DNA of 64,000 nt, from assembly GCA_021732995.1 (NCBI GenBank), contig JAKFWA010000038.1, forward strand, positions 35,782 through 99,781. Direction: 5' to 3'. Numbering within the stretch: the stretch's first letter is position 1; each line of letters starts with the position of its first letter. The translations under genes and the position numbers were made by a program. This document shows positions 56,796 through 63,901 of the stretch, piece by piece. The notes beneath the pieces were generated by a model, which did not search any database, was not told where the DNA came from, and saw only the letters and a program-made list of their open reading frames with translations. The DNA comes from Planctomycetaceae bacterium (lineage in GTDB: Bacteria; Planctomycetota; Planctomycetia; Planctomycetales; Planctomycetaceae).

Positions 56796-57127
56796 TCAGA
56801 TTGGATTGAATGAGCTCTTGAGTTCCTTTGCGAGCCTGTTTGCGAACTGCTTCGCGAACTGCTTCGCGAACTGCTTCGCCAATTTTGGATCTCCAAAAAC
56901 CTCGATACCACTGTCATCAATACACCAGCGCAGTGCGCCAACGGGCTTGCCGCCGATGATAACATTAGCGAGTTTTTAGCTGACGTGATCTTGGTAACTT
57001 CCTGTGTAAATGGATTGACAATCTCAATGGCCTCAGTTGGAGTCAACTCATTGTGCAATTTCAACAACGAGTCCCATTTTTCCAGGCTCATTGGCGATGA
57101 AAACGTGATTAGTCCCAGTAGGTTCAT
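56796..57127 (-). pseudogene. cassette gene with a one-base frameshift
   Basis: From ATG 57125-57127 the frame reads MNLLGLITFSSPMSLEKWDSLL...TPTEAIEIVNPFTQEVTKITSAK. In the A5 run at 56973-56977 (T5 on the plus strand) the sensible reading moves by one base to LANVIIGGKPVGALRWCIDD...VFGDPKLAKQFAKQFAKQF...SSFNPI, ending at the TGA at 56796-56798. Adding one A restores a protein of about 111 residues. The original frame instead gives a low-complexity Ser/Arg tail to 56786. A 12-base unit, GCGAACTGCTTC, is repeated three times (56842-56877) and encodes the FAKQ repeats. Family not recognised. It could be mutation, sequencing error or slippage. Confidence 0.6.
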
Positions 57128-57151
57128 CTCAGTGCTCCAAGTTGGCCAGCT

Positions 57152-57241
57152 GCCGAACGACCAAGGTAACCCGGCGGCGGGGGGAACCTGTGACTTGATA
57201 ATCCGCCCGAACCGCCGCTCGGGTTGAACCGCTTGTTAGGC
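57152..57241 (-). repeat. attC1
   Basis: R boxes GCCGAAC (57152-57158) and GTTAGGC (57235-57241); the inner stem AACCCGGCGGCGG/CCGCCGCTCGGGTT is nearly identical to attC5. Confidence 0.8.
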
Positions 57242-57427
57242 CGACGCGACACGCCGGCCGGTGGAACAGGTACCCTGACGCCCAAGCTTCGCTCGAGTGC
57301 CTCATTCAGTTTAACAACGACTACCACGACACGCGCGTCTGGCAGAGCCAGTCTCTGAAGCCACCGCACCAGCCCCAGGCTGTCTCAAGACCTTCTCACT
57401 CCTGCCAAACACATTTTTTACGGGCTG
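57242..57427 (-). other. cassette without a clear gene, copy 1
   Basis: About 186 bp nearly identical to 58815-59001, with attC1 matching attC5. A GTG-started frame from 57369 (RWLQRLALPDARVVVVVVKLNEALERSLG) is open here but is shifted in the other copy by an extra T. No reliable CDS; it may be a gene remnant or a non-coding cassette. Confidence 0.6.
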
Positions 57428-57519
57428 CCATAACGTAAGGCCGATCAGTGGCCGGCGAACAACCGGCCGCCGGAGTCAGGATACCGTTCCGGCCGGTCCA
57501 CTGCATCGGCTGGTTATGT
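57428..57519 (-). repeat. attC2
   Basis: R boxes CCATAAC (57428-57434) and GTTATGT (57513-57519); inner arms GGCCGATCAGTGGCCGG and CCGGCCGGTCCACTGCATCGGC. The stop codon of the next cassette gene lies in the R box. Confidence 0.75.
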
Positions 57520-57750
57520 GCCCGGCGGATCGCCGTCCTCTTCTTCGGCAATCTGCCACTCCCACAGTGCTCCCATCAGGGCGCAACCAATCGCCCAGAG
57601 CGGCAACGCCACGGGCCAGACTGCTCGTAACTTCTCGTTCCAGATGCAGAACAGCACGTAGAGCGCGGCGCCGAAGAAGAATTGAAACAGAGCGCGGCGC
57701 AGAATGCTGCGGCGTGTCGCCTTCGGGTTTGTCTTGCTCAGGAACCCCAT
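57514..57750 (-). CDS. small two-span membrane protein in cassette
   Basis: ATG 57748-57750 gives 78 residues: MGFLSKTNPKATRRSILRR, then two membrane spans (ALFQFFFGAALYVLFCIW and VWPVALPLWAIGCALMGALW) and an acidic tail (EWQIAEEEDGDPPGT). A GTG 12 bases upstream is an alternative start. The stop is in attC2, and the start is 11 bp from attC3. Small membrane proteins are common in cassettes. Function unknown. Confidence 0.65.
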   Translation of the reverse strand: MGFLSKTNPKATRRSILRRALFQFFFGAALYVLFCIWNEKLRAVWPVALPLWAIGCALMGALWEWQIAEEEDGDPPGT

Positions 57751-57760
57751 GATGGAGGGC

Positions 57761-57851
57761 ACATAACGGCAGCGGTAACCGGGCCGCCGCCAAAAATCTA
57801 TGATTTCAAATCCCGCGTCACCGGCGGCTCCCGTTCACCGCTTTGTTAGCC
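57761..57851 (-). repeat. attC3
   Basis: R boxes ACATAAC (57761-57767) and GTTAGCC (57845-57851); inner GCGGTAACCGGGCCGCC and GGCGGCTCCCGTTCACCGC. Confidence 0.75.
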
Positions 57852-58328
57852 GAACGCAGTGTCCGAAACGACTTTGACATTGTGGCGATCGAATGTCTGC
57901 ATCAATGCATCCCAATAACTATTGGTGCTGCTTGGCGAACCCGACTCATCGCAACATGTACGCCTTAGATCCGCATCATACTCAATATCATCAACGATCG
58001 TGCAGCCTTCAAGGTACAGTTTCCTCCACGCTTCTTGGTTATGGTCAATGGCGCGTCGGGCAAGTTCGGAATTGCGAATGCGAACAGTGAATGGCGGGCG
58101 AATACCAAAACCGCCACACAGGCAATCATCCAGCGAATCGAGACATGCGCCAAAATAGCCGCCGACTCCGTTAACTGCCTCACCGAGTGCGAGGTAAAAA
58201 CTTGGGATATCGTCGATCTGCTCGCCGGCAAGGTTGACGATGATTCCGCAACGATCAGGTAGGCGACCAGAGCGGTCGAACCAATTCTCGCGGACGACCC
58301 GCAGCTGTTCGTAATGACTGGAGCTCAC
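57846..58328 (-). CDS. barstar-like protein in cassette
   Basis: A GTG at 58326-58328 starts 160 residues. The middle matches the barstar (ribonuclease inhibitor) pattern: VNLAGEQIDDIPSFYLALGEAVNGVGGYFGACLDSLDDCLCGGFG, where barstars have FYxxLxxxxxxPxxYGxNLDAxWDxLxG. Barstar binds and blocks barnase-type RNases in the cytoplasm. Barstar-like orphans without a toxin gene are known in cassettes and polymorphic-toxin immunity loci. No barnase-like gene is seen nearby. The C-terminal 70 residues (TFDRHNVKVVSDTAFG end) are longer than classic barstar. The start lies 21 bp from attC4; the stop is in attC3. Confidence 0.75.
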   Translation of the reverse strand: MSSSHYEQLRVVRENWFDRSGRLPDRCGIIVNLAGEQIDDIPSFYLALGEAVNGVGGYFGACLDSLDDCLCGGFGIRPPFTVRIRNSELARRAIDHNQEAWRKLYLEGCTIVDDIEYDADLRRTCCDESGSPSSTNSYWDALMQTFDRHNVKVVSDTAFG

Positions 58329-58348
58329 AACGTGCTCACGATCTTATC

Positions 58349-58435
58349 GGCTAACGGATTGGAGTTCACCCGCCGCTCAATCGACTCTCCATCACGCTAG
58401 ACGTTGCGGCGGTCGGGTGCAACGACTTGTTAGGC
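58349..58435 (-). repeat. attC4
   Basis: R boxes GGCTAAC (58349-58355) and GTTAGGC (58429-58435); inner GTTCACCCGCCGC and GCGGCGGTCGGGTGCAAC. Confidence 0.75.
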
Positions 58436-58437
58436 AG

Positions 58438-58710
58438 TTAGCGATGCCGATCGCGCCTTAATTGGCGCAGACGCTCTTCATGCGATTTCTCGATTTCTTG
58501 CATAAGTGTTGCGTAAGCTTTTTCGACCGCTTCAACCGCTTCAGTCTGGGATTCGGATTCACCACGTGACACAGCATATCCGGCACCAGGAGGACTAAGA
58601 GTCCACCGGAACCGATCTTCGCGGGCCGTAACACGGAACCAGTAGCCATCGGAATTACGAGCAACCCAACGTGATTCGCCGACTTGACGCCAACAGATAT
58701 GAGGCTGCAT
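58438..58710 (-). CDS. small cassette protein, 90 aa, unknown
   Basis: ATG 58708-58710, 15 bp from attC5, begins MQPHICWRQVGESRWVARN; the stop lies 3 bp from attC4. The first half is beta-like with many Trp and Arg residues (DGYWFRVTAREDRFRWTLSPPG). The second half is a charged helix (TEAVEAVEKAYATLMQEIEKSHEERLRQLRRDRHR). No family recognised. The longer upstream reading to 58878 crosses attC5 and is rejected. Confidence 0.65.
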   Translation of the reverse strand: MQPHICWRQVGESRWVARNSDGYWFRVTAREDRFRWTLSPPGAGYAVSRGESESQTEAVEAVEKAYATLMQEIEKSHEERLRQLRRDRHR

Positions 58711-58724
58711 CACGATCTCTCGCC

Positions 58725-58814
58725 GCCTAACGCTCAGATTAACCCGGCGGCGGGGGGAACCTGTGAGTTGATAATCCGCCCGAACCGCCGCTCGGGTTGA
58801 ACCGCTTGTTAGGC
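58725..58814 (-). repeat. attC5
   Basis: R boxes GCCTAAC (58725-58731) and GTTAGGC (58808-58814); the inner part differs from attC1 by very few bases. Confidence 0.85.
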
Positions 58815-59001
58815 CGACGCGACACGCCGGCCGGTGGAACATGAACCCTGACGCCCAAGCTTCGCTCGAGTGCCTCATTCAGTTTTAACAATGACTACCA
58901 CGACACACGCGTCTTGCAGAGCCAGTCTCTGAAGCCACCGCACCACCCCCACGCTGTCTCAAGACCTTCTCACTCCTGCCAAACACATTTTTTACCGGCC
59001 G
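58815..59001 (-). other. cassette without a clear gene, copy 2
   Basis: Near-identical to 57242-57427, with scattered substitutions and one inserted T (TTTTAAC for TTTAAC). Together with attC5 it is a duplicate of the cassette ending in attC1. No intact CDS. Confidence 0.65.
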
Positions 59002-59092
59002 GCATAACGCTCAAAATCACGCAGCGGCGGCCAAGTGATTCGGATTCCAGGACCGACGCGATCCGCCGCTCGCGTGCATTTTGTTGTTATGT
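59002..59092 (-). repeat. attC6
   Basis: R boxes GCATAAC (59002-59008) and GTTATGT (59086-59092); inner CAGCGGCGG and CCGCCGCTCGCGTG. It follows the interrupted third cassette gene. Confidence 0.75.
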
Positions 59093-59118
59093 CCCTTTAT
59101 CGCGGCCACGGAGTGCCT

Positions 59119-60525
59119 CTAACAGCCTGTTGAAAAAGCTGCGTTTCTCAAGGACTGAGACTGAATCAAATGGGACAGACTGAAGTGTTCCCACTCCGGT
59201 GCTGAGCGACGGCCGTTAAGAATCGACCGCAGGGTGAATGAGAGCGCGACTCTGAGGTCCTCACACCACAAACGCAAACGCTGGACGAACGCAAACGCTC
59301 GCGGTTTCGAGGCTCCGATCAGGCTTCTGAGTATCAATCCCAGGTTGTGAGACAGCGTGAGTATCAAGTAGCGCTTCTGCACTTTCTCGATACCGCGTAA
59401 CCACGTCCGGCGTCCTCCTCCCGTTTCGCAGGTGTGGGCAAAGCTGCGTTCCACGATTTCGCCACGTAGGCGCAGAAGACGTTTGCCACGTTCTCCGGTG
59501 ACGCGACGGTGGTTCGCGCGATACGCCTGCTCTTGCTCGGACGGCTTATCAATCCACGTGCGTCCCTGGGGTGAAAGTGGTTCTGAAAGATAGGTCCGCA
59601 GGCCCTCGCCCATCTGGCTGATGACCGGCAGAGTTTCGTTTTTCAGATAGCCCTTATCAGCCACCACTTCCCGGCACCGCAACTGGTCATCAACTTCGGT
59701 GAGGTTCGCCAAGGCTCGGTGCAGTGTGTACTCCAGAGTCCCAGAGTCCGCTTCATCGGTGCCATAAATCTCCGCCGCGGTAATGACTTCCGTATCAAGA
59801 TCCACCGCGTTCTCAGCTTTATACGCCAGGTGCGTCGAGCCGTCTTTCATCTTCGTAATCCGCGCGTCGGGGTCCGAAGGAGACTCCCAATCGTCGTTCG
59901 AAACTTTCTTCTTACCCTCTTTGGCACGTTGCTTGTCGAACCGCACGGCGTCCGCTCGGGACGTGATTTCGAGCCCTTCCTGAGCCGCTAACACCTTCAG
60001 ATGAGCCAGCCAATCATCGCCGCTGTCGCGACGCACGATGGACTTCATGGCCGCATTGGCTTCCAGCGAGGTCGAGTCGACTCCCAGAGTCTTACCGGAC
60101 AGTAGGCCGTGTTCGTGCACCACTTTCAGCACGAAGGCAAAGGCTTCGCGATAGACCTCTTCGGGCAGTCGGGCCGTGATCTTGCTGAGACTGGAATGCT
60201 CGGGAGTCGCTTCTTGCGCGGTACACCCCAGAAACTTTTTGAGCGACAAACTGTCGGCACAGCGCCAGGCGATTCCCCGCTGGGAACCAATGTCTTCGAA
60301 ATAGCCGACCATGAGCATGCGAAAATACTGGCCCGGCGAAATCGAGGTGCGTCCATTTTCGGCATAATACGGTCGGCAAAGTTCTTCGAGCCAATCGTCA
60401 AATTTCGCTGCGGCCAGCAGTTGATTGAGCCGTTCATAAAACGCATGCCGCGGCGTCTGCGCCACGTCTGATGTGGCCACCCAAAGCTCCTGCTGCCGCT
60501 CGCGTTTCCAATGCCCCATCGCCAT
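59119..60525 (-). CDS. IS1182-family transposase
   Basis: ATG 60523-60525, seven bases after AGGAGG, gives 468 residues; a TTG further upstream is less likely. Family features: the N-terminal DUF772-like ISPGQYFRMLMVGYFEDIGSQRGIAWRCADSLSLKKFLG, TPEHSSLSKITARLPEEV, the first catalytic Asp in GKTLGVDSTSLEANA, a second in REVVADKGYLKNETL, and the C-terminal RRLRGEIVERSFAHTCETGGGRRTWLRG-type region with the Glu of the DDE triad. It cuts and joins the element ends. The last Cys codon and TAG stop use bases of the flanking CTAA target, so the host sequence supplies termination. Confidence 0.9.
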   Translation of the reverse strand: MAMGHWKRERQQELWVATSDVAQTPRHAFYERLNQLLAAAKFDDWLEELCRPYYAENGRTSISPGQYFRMLMVGYFEDIGSQRGIAWRCADSLSLKKFLGCTAQEATPEHSSLSKITARLPEEVYREAFAFVLKVVHEHGLLSGKTLGVDSTSLEANAAMKSIVRRDSGDDWLAHLKVLAAQEGLEITSRADAVRFDKQRAKEGKKKVSNDDWESPSDPDARITKMKDGSTHLAYKAENAVDLDTEVITAAEIYGTDEADSGTLEYTLHRALANLTEVDDQLRCREVVADKGYLKNETLPVISQMGEGLRTYLSEPLSPQGRTWIDKPSEQEQAYRANHRRVTGERGKRLLRLRGEIVERSFAHTCETGGGRRTWLRGIEKVQKRYLILTLSHNLGLILRSLIGASKPRAFAFVQRLRLWCEDLRVALSFTLRSILNGRRSAPEWEHFSLSHLIQSQSLRNAAFSTGC

Positions 60526-60633
60526 GCCACTGCCTCCTGCCAAACGTCACTCGCATCACTCCCCGCCTCGCCACCAATAATCGACCAACCAGCAGCCGAT
60601 CAACCCTGATCGACAACCTTTTTCAACAGGCTG
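59123..60633 (-). mobile_element. IS1182-like insertion sequence, 1511 bp
   Basis: Terminal inverted repeats CAGCCTGTTGAAAAAG (59123-59138) and its complement (60618-60633) are perfect over 16 bases. A 4-bp direct repeat, CTAA, flanks both sides (59119-59122 and 60634-60637), as expected for this family. One transposase gene fills the element. Perfect ends and an intact gene suggest recent insertion. Confidence 0.9.
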
Positions 60634-61354
60634 CTAAGCGAGCCCATGAATCCTGATCTGGTTCATCGTGATCGGCCACAAACGTTTTGAAGTCGTGTGT
60701 TCGCGAGAGGGTGCTCAAGATACTCTGCGATTCCAGCCGAACCATACTTCGGCAGGCGGTAGCCATGAATGACTCACGGAATTCTTCGATTTTCTTGTCG
60801 TCGTCCCATGGAATCGCGCCCGCGAGGAATTGCTTAATTGGTTCCCACGCGTCAGAAAATCCATCTGTTGTGAACGCCTGAAACTCCCAGTCACCAACAG
60901 ACCATCGGATTTTGTCTTCGATTTCTTCGACGGTGAATTGACCGTACAAGTCTGGTGATCGAGCCTTGTATTTCTTGGCGTGGTCAATGAGTGCAGATGG
61001 CGTATTTGCGCAAACGAACACCTGCCCATAATCAGCATTGCAATCGAAGGCAAAGCCATAGAATGTCTTGTCGCGATGGAGTGCCCCAAAGGCTTGGACG
61101 TATCGAGATGCAATCAGAAACAGCGCATCCTCGACGTTCTTCCAGACGACGGAATTAGAATGTCCCAACGTGGCAACCTCAATTTCGACGTCAAGCTGCA
61201 CCGGATCAGGTGGAACTATTTCATATTCACGGTGATCGCGCCGTGTAGTCTGGTCATGGAAACACGGCGCACAGACGCCGCCGTTGCGATCAGCGGTGGC
61301 CTGGAGAATCTGCCGGCCGCATTTCGTGCATTCTGTCTTTGGCTCGGTCATGGG

Positions 61355-61445
61355 GCATAACGCTCACAGTCACCCGGCGGGCGCGAGCGACTGTCCATTT
61401 TGAAAACGCCCGATTCGCCCGCTCGGGTGCACTGTGTTGTTATGC
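61355..61445 (-). repeat. attC7
   Basis: R boxes GCATAAC (61355-61361) and GTTATGC (61439-61445); inner CACCCGGCGGGCG and CGCCCGCTCGGGTG. Confidence 0.8.
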
Positions 61446-61916
61446 GTCTTTGGCCTTGGCGATATCACACTGTGCGAAGAAATGCACGCTGTTCTCCTCG
61501 CCTTCATCAATGAATCGAGCAATCTTGTTGAGCGGCATCGACATCGCGCCCTTGTCATCGACGAGGAACGCACACGTTGCTACTGTCCGCTCCGGAATCA
61601 TCAGCTTCAACTCAGGGTGCTCCGCCATGTAGTCGTCGTAATCGATCCAGCTGAAGTGGTTTTTGGCTTCATTGCGTATCACTTCGCCAACGTACGCGCC
61701 GCCGTACAAGACAGTGCTATGCCACTCCTCGTCCTTGAGTTGCGCACTATTGAGATGCAAATGCGTCAGGTAGGCATCCACGATCTTTAGACTCGGAAGC
61801 GTCAGATCGAGCTTGCTGCGATCAAGTTTGTCCGGAAAACAGATCGGCTTTGAATCACGGAATGCACCGGCAAATGCGGCGGCGAACTCATGGAAGACGT
61901 CGTCGATTTCAGCCAT
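61440..61916 (-). CDS. cassette protein, 158 aa, unknown
   Basis: ATG 61914-61916, 14 bp from attC8, starts MAEIDDVFHEFAAAFAGAFRD. The earlier TTG-started reading enters attC8 and is not favoured. The protein is soluble, with alternating strands and helices (LTLPSLKIVDAYLTHLHLN, GGAYVGEVIRNEAKNHFSWIDYDDYM, ATCAFLVDDKGAMSMPLNKIARFI). No motif or family recognised. Its general build resembles small immunity-like proteins, but that is impression only. The stop lies in attC7. Confidence 0.7.
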   Translation of the reverse strand: MAEIDDVFHEFAAAFAGAFRDSKPICFPDKLDRSKLDLTLPSLKIVDAYLTHLHLNSAQLKDEEWHSTVLYGGAYVGEVIRNEAKNHFSWIDYDDYMAEHPELKLMIPERTVATCAFLVDDKGAMSMPLNKIARFIDEGEENSVHFFAQCDIAKAKDA

Positions 61917-61929
61917 TTGATTCCCGAAG

Positions 61930-62019
61930 CATAACGTCAAAGGTAACCGGGCGGCGGCCAGCGACCTTGGAATACAGAAAACGCGCCTACCGCCGCTCCG
62001 GTTGACCGCCTTGTTCGCC
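61930..62019 (-). repeat. attC8
   Basis: R boxes GCATAAC (61930-61936) and GTTCGCC (62013-62019); inner GGTAACCGGGCGGCGG and CCGCCGCTCCGGTTGACC. Confidence 0.8.
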
Positions 62020-62026
62020 CTCTTGG

Positions 62027-62542
62027 TTACGCATACGGTGGCGGTGCCCCAAACTTTACCGTCAGCAGCTCGCGAAGATATCCAGTTGCGTCATTTAGCG
62101 AGTCACGCGAACAACCAACGTAGCCATCCCATGTTTCAGTGTCAGCGGGAGGAAGCAGAACTTCCATTGTCCGTTTCAAATGCGTGGGAGCTTCACCAAC
62201 AAAGACTTCTGGCCCACCGCAGATGAGTGCTCGAGCGAAGTTGTCGGCCTCTCCTTCTGGGTTTTCGTTCAACCCGTGGAAGCTCAAACCGACGAGCAAA
62301 TGAAATAATGGATTGCCAACCACAATCTCTGATTTGGAATAGTGTTCGGGTAAGACCGAAAGAGCTGCGAACGCTTCCTCAAAGTCTCCGAAGCGAAGTG
62401 CCGCATTCGCGATAGAGAGGAGCAACCATACCTGTTGTTTGGTATCAAGCTGACGCTGCAATTTTGACCATGCGGCCTGATAGGCTTGGAGCGCATCGTC
62501 AAAGCGGTTTTCGCGCATGAGGTTGTCAGCGATGTCAATCAT
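62027..62542 (-). CDS. TPR-like cassette protein, 171 aa
   Basis: ATG 62540-62542 starts MIDIADNLMRENRFDDALQAYQAAWSKLQRQLDTKQQVWLLLSIANAALRFGDFEEAFAALSVLP. The pairing of helices with A-x-x-G/A-Y/F spacing is that of tetratricopeptide repeats, two or three of them. The rest is helical, ending LLTVKFGAPPPYA. A TTG at 62566 is the earlier possible start. TPRs bind other proteins. It is the first cassette next to the unpaired R box at 62570, so nearest to any lost attI. Confidence 0.7.
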   Translation of the reverse strand: MIDIADNLMRENRFDDALQAYQAAWSKLQRQLDTKQQVWLLLSIANAALRFGDFEEAFAALSVLPEHYSKSEIVVGNPLFHLLVGLSFHGLNENPEGEADNFARALICGGPEVFVGEAPTHLKRTMEVLLPPADTETWDGYVGCSRDSLNDATGYLRELLTVKFGAPPPYA

Positions 62543-62576
62543 GACGCGTCCCGGATGATGTGCCAATTGGGCGAAC

Positions 62577-62972
62577 AGTCTTATTGAGCAGCGCGCTGGC
62601 TAACTCGGCCAAGCGTCGCGTTACTGCTCTGGATTCGCTGGATGCAAGTTGGTTCTGCGCAAGTGGTTTGTCAACCATTAGCGATGAAATGCTCAGGTAC
62701 GGGGATAACATGTTATCCCCGCGCGCTGGTTAACTCGGTGATGCTGGCGGACGGGTGGCCCGCACTCTCCGCGGGCGGGTTTCCTGGGTCCGTCGGCACA
62801 CGGAGAGTGCCGACCACAAGGTTGGCCACACTCCGAGGACCGAAGATCTCCAACAGCCATCGAGATGACAGCCGGCGCCACCCAGAGACTTTGCTACCAG
62901 CTTACCCAAACTCTGAACGGCATTGCGTGCCACCCCCGAACAGGTGTCGTTGCTTGGGGGTAAAGCGTGGGA
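62577..62972. other. right flank of cassette array, with palindrome and direct repeats
   Basis: No supported gene in 396 bp. GCGCGCTGGCTAACTCGG (62590-62607) recurs as GCGCGCTGGTTAACTCGG (62721-62738). Immediately before the second copy is a perfect 20-bp palindrome, GGGGATAACATGTTATCCCC (62701-62720). A dispersed GC-rich repeat (GTGGCCCGCACTCTCCG.. CGGAGAGTGCCGACCAC) spans about 62757-62819. Confidence 0.5.
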
Positions 62973-63881
62973 CTACCGCCCGCGGTTGAGCAGGCTGCGC
63001 TTGTTGAGATAGTCGACCAGCACTTCGGTCAGGTCGCGGCGGGTATCAACTTCGACGCGTTCGACTCGATTGCGCTGGCAGATGTCGTTGAAGTCGTCGC
63101 GGTACTTCTTCACCGCCTGCAGGTAGCCGCGGCGGATGTCGTCGGTTTGAGTCAGCATCTCTTCGTCGTCTTCCAGTCCGACGAACTTCACCATGCCGTC
63201 CATTTCAAACGACAGCTCTTCATGGTGCATGATGTGGAACAACACGACTTCATGCTGATTGAACCGCAGGAGCTGCAACGACGATTCCAGCGAGTCCAGA
63301 TCCGTGAAGAAGTCGCTGAAGATCATGACGATCTCGCGCCGGTGAATGCGCCCGACGAACTCGGTGAGACATGTGCCGAGATCACCCTTCTCGACGGGAT
63401 TGATCTCATCCAGATGACCGGTCATGCGCAGCACCTGGGCCATTGAGTTACTCGGCTGGATGAAGCCGCGCACCTGACTGTCGATGGTAGCCAGCGAGAC
63501 CTTGTCGTTCTGACGAATGACCGAGAAGCCGATCGTCGAGGCCATGCGGGCGGCGTAGTCGAGCTTCTGCTGAGCCCCCTCACCGAACCGCATCGACGCA
63601 CTCACGTCCAGCACCAGATGGCAGACGAAGTTCGTCTCCATCTCATACTGTTTGATGAAGTATTTGTCGCGCGTGTAGTACAGCCGCCAGTCGATGTGCC
63701 GCGGATCGTCGCCCCAGACGTACTCACGATGCCCGGCAAATTCGACGGCGAAACCCGACAGCGGCGACTTGTGAGCACCGGCCAGGTTGCCCATCACCAG
63801 CCCGCGCGGCTCGATGTGTCGTTCCGCGACGCGGCTTAAGGTCACAGGGTCCAGATATCGCGAGAGGACGCTCTTGGCCAT
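62973..63881 (-). CDS. DUF58 / VWA-like domain protein
   Basis: The frame is open to 63917; ATG 63879-63881 (MAKSVLSRYLDPVTLSRVAER) gives 302 residues. It carries the DUF58 signature GHREYVWGDDPRHIDWRLYYTRDKYFIKQYEMETN and a von Willebrand A-like core, LVLDVSASMRFGEG, with a MIDAS DxSxS. Proteins of this family are usually encoded with a MoxR AAA ATPase and BatA-like membrane proteins, and the genes for these may lie beyond the right edge. Their role is probably in metal-dependent protein assembly. No transmembrane segment is present. Confidence 0.88.
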   Translation of the reverse strand: MAKSVLSRYLDPVTLSRVAERHIEPRGLVMGNLAGAHKSPLSGFAVEFAGHREYVWGDDPRHIDWRLYYTRDKYFIKQYEMETNFVCHLVLDVSASMRFGEGAQQKLDYAARMASTIGFSVIRQNDKVSLATIDSQVRGFIQPSNSMAQVLRMTGHLDEINPVEKGDLGTCLTEFVGRIHRREIVMIFSDFFTDLDSLESSLQLLRFNQHEVVLFHIMHHEELSFEMDGMVKFVGLEDDEEMLTQTDDIRRGYLQAVKKYRDDFNDICQRNRVERVEVDTRRDLTEVLVDYLNKRSLLNRGR

Positions 63882-63901
63882 GTTGCTCTTTGGGTTCGGG
63901 A

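Larger units (their letters stand above)
59087..61351 (-). pseudogene. zinc-ribbon cassette protein split by IS1182-like insertion
   Basis: ATG 61349-61351 starts MTEPKTECTKCGRQILQ with a CxxC...CAPC zinc ribbon, then about 210 residues of unrecognised soluble protein (DVEIEVATLGHSNSVVWKNVEDALF, WEPIKQFLAGAIPWDDDKK). At SWARL the frame meets the insertion sequence and ends AAC-stop inside its terminal repeat (to 60623). Removing 59123-60633 and one CTAA copy restores SWARLEALRGRDKGT and a stop at 59087-59089, inside attC6. So the insertion replaced only the last ten residues, and the truncated product may still work. Its start is 3 bp from attC7. Confidence 0.8.
56506..62576 (-). mobile_element. 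integron cassette array without integrase (CALIN)
   Basis: Nine sites of 87-92 bp with attC form (outer R boxes such as GCCTAAC and GTTAGGC, inner L boxes such as TAACC and GGTT, GC-rich stems) alternate with small minus-strand genes. Several genes stop inside the R box on their downstream side and start 10-25 bp after the previous box, the geometry of integron cassettes. By orientation, an integrase should lie to the right, but a DUF58 gene is found there. One extra R box (GGCGAAC, 62570-62576) bounds the first cassette. An IS1182-like element interrupts the third cassette. Confidence 0.8.

Noticed and set aside
56842..56877. Short tandem repeat as a CRISPR array
   Set aside because: Units are 12 bases without spacers and lie within a coding frame.
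57124..57369. 81-codon minus-strand ORF in the duplicated cassette
   Set aside because: It runs through attC1 and is frameshifted in the second copy.
62642..62989. 115-codon plus-strand ORF right of the cassette array
   Set aside because: It translates dispersed repeats and the palindrome; no ribosome site or protein-like pattern.
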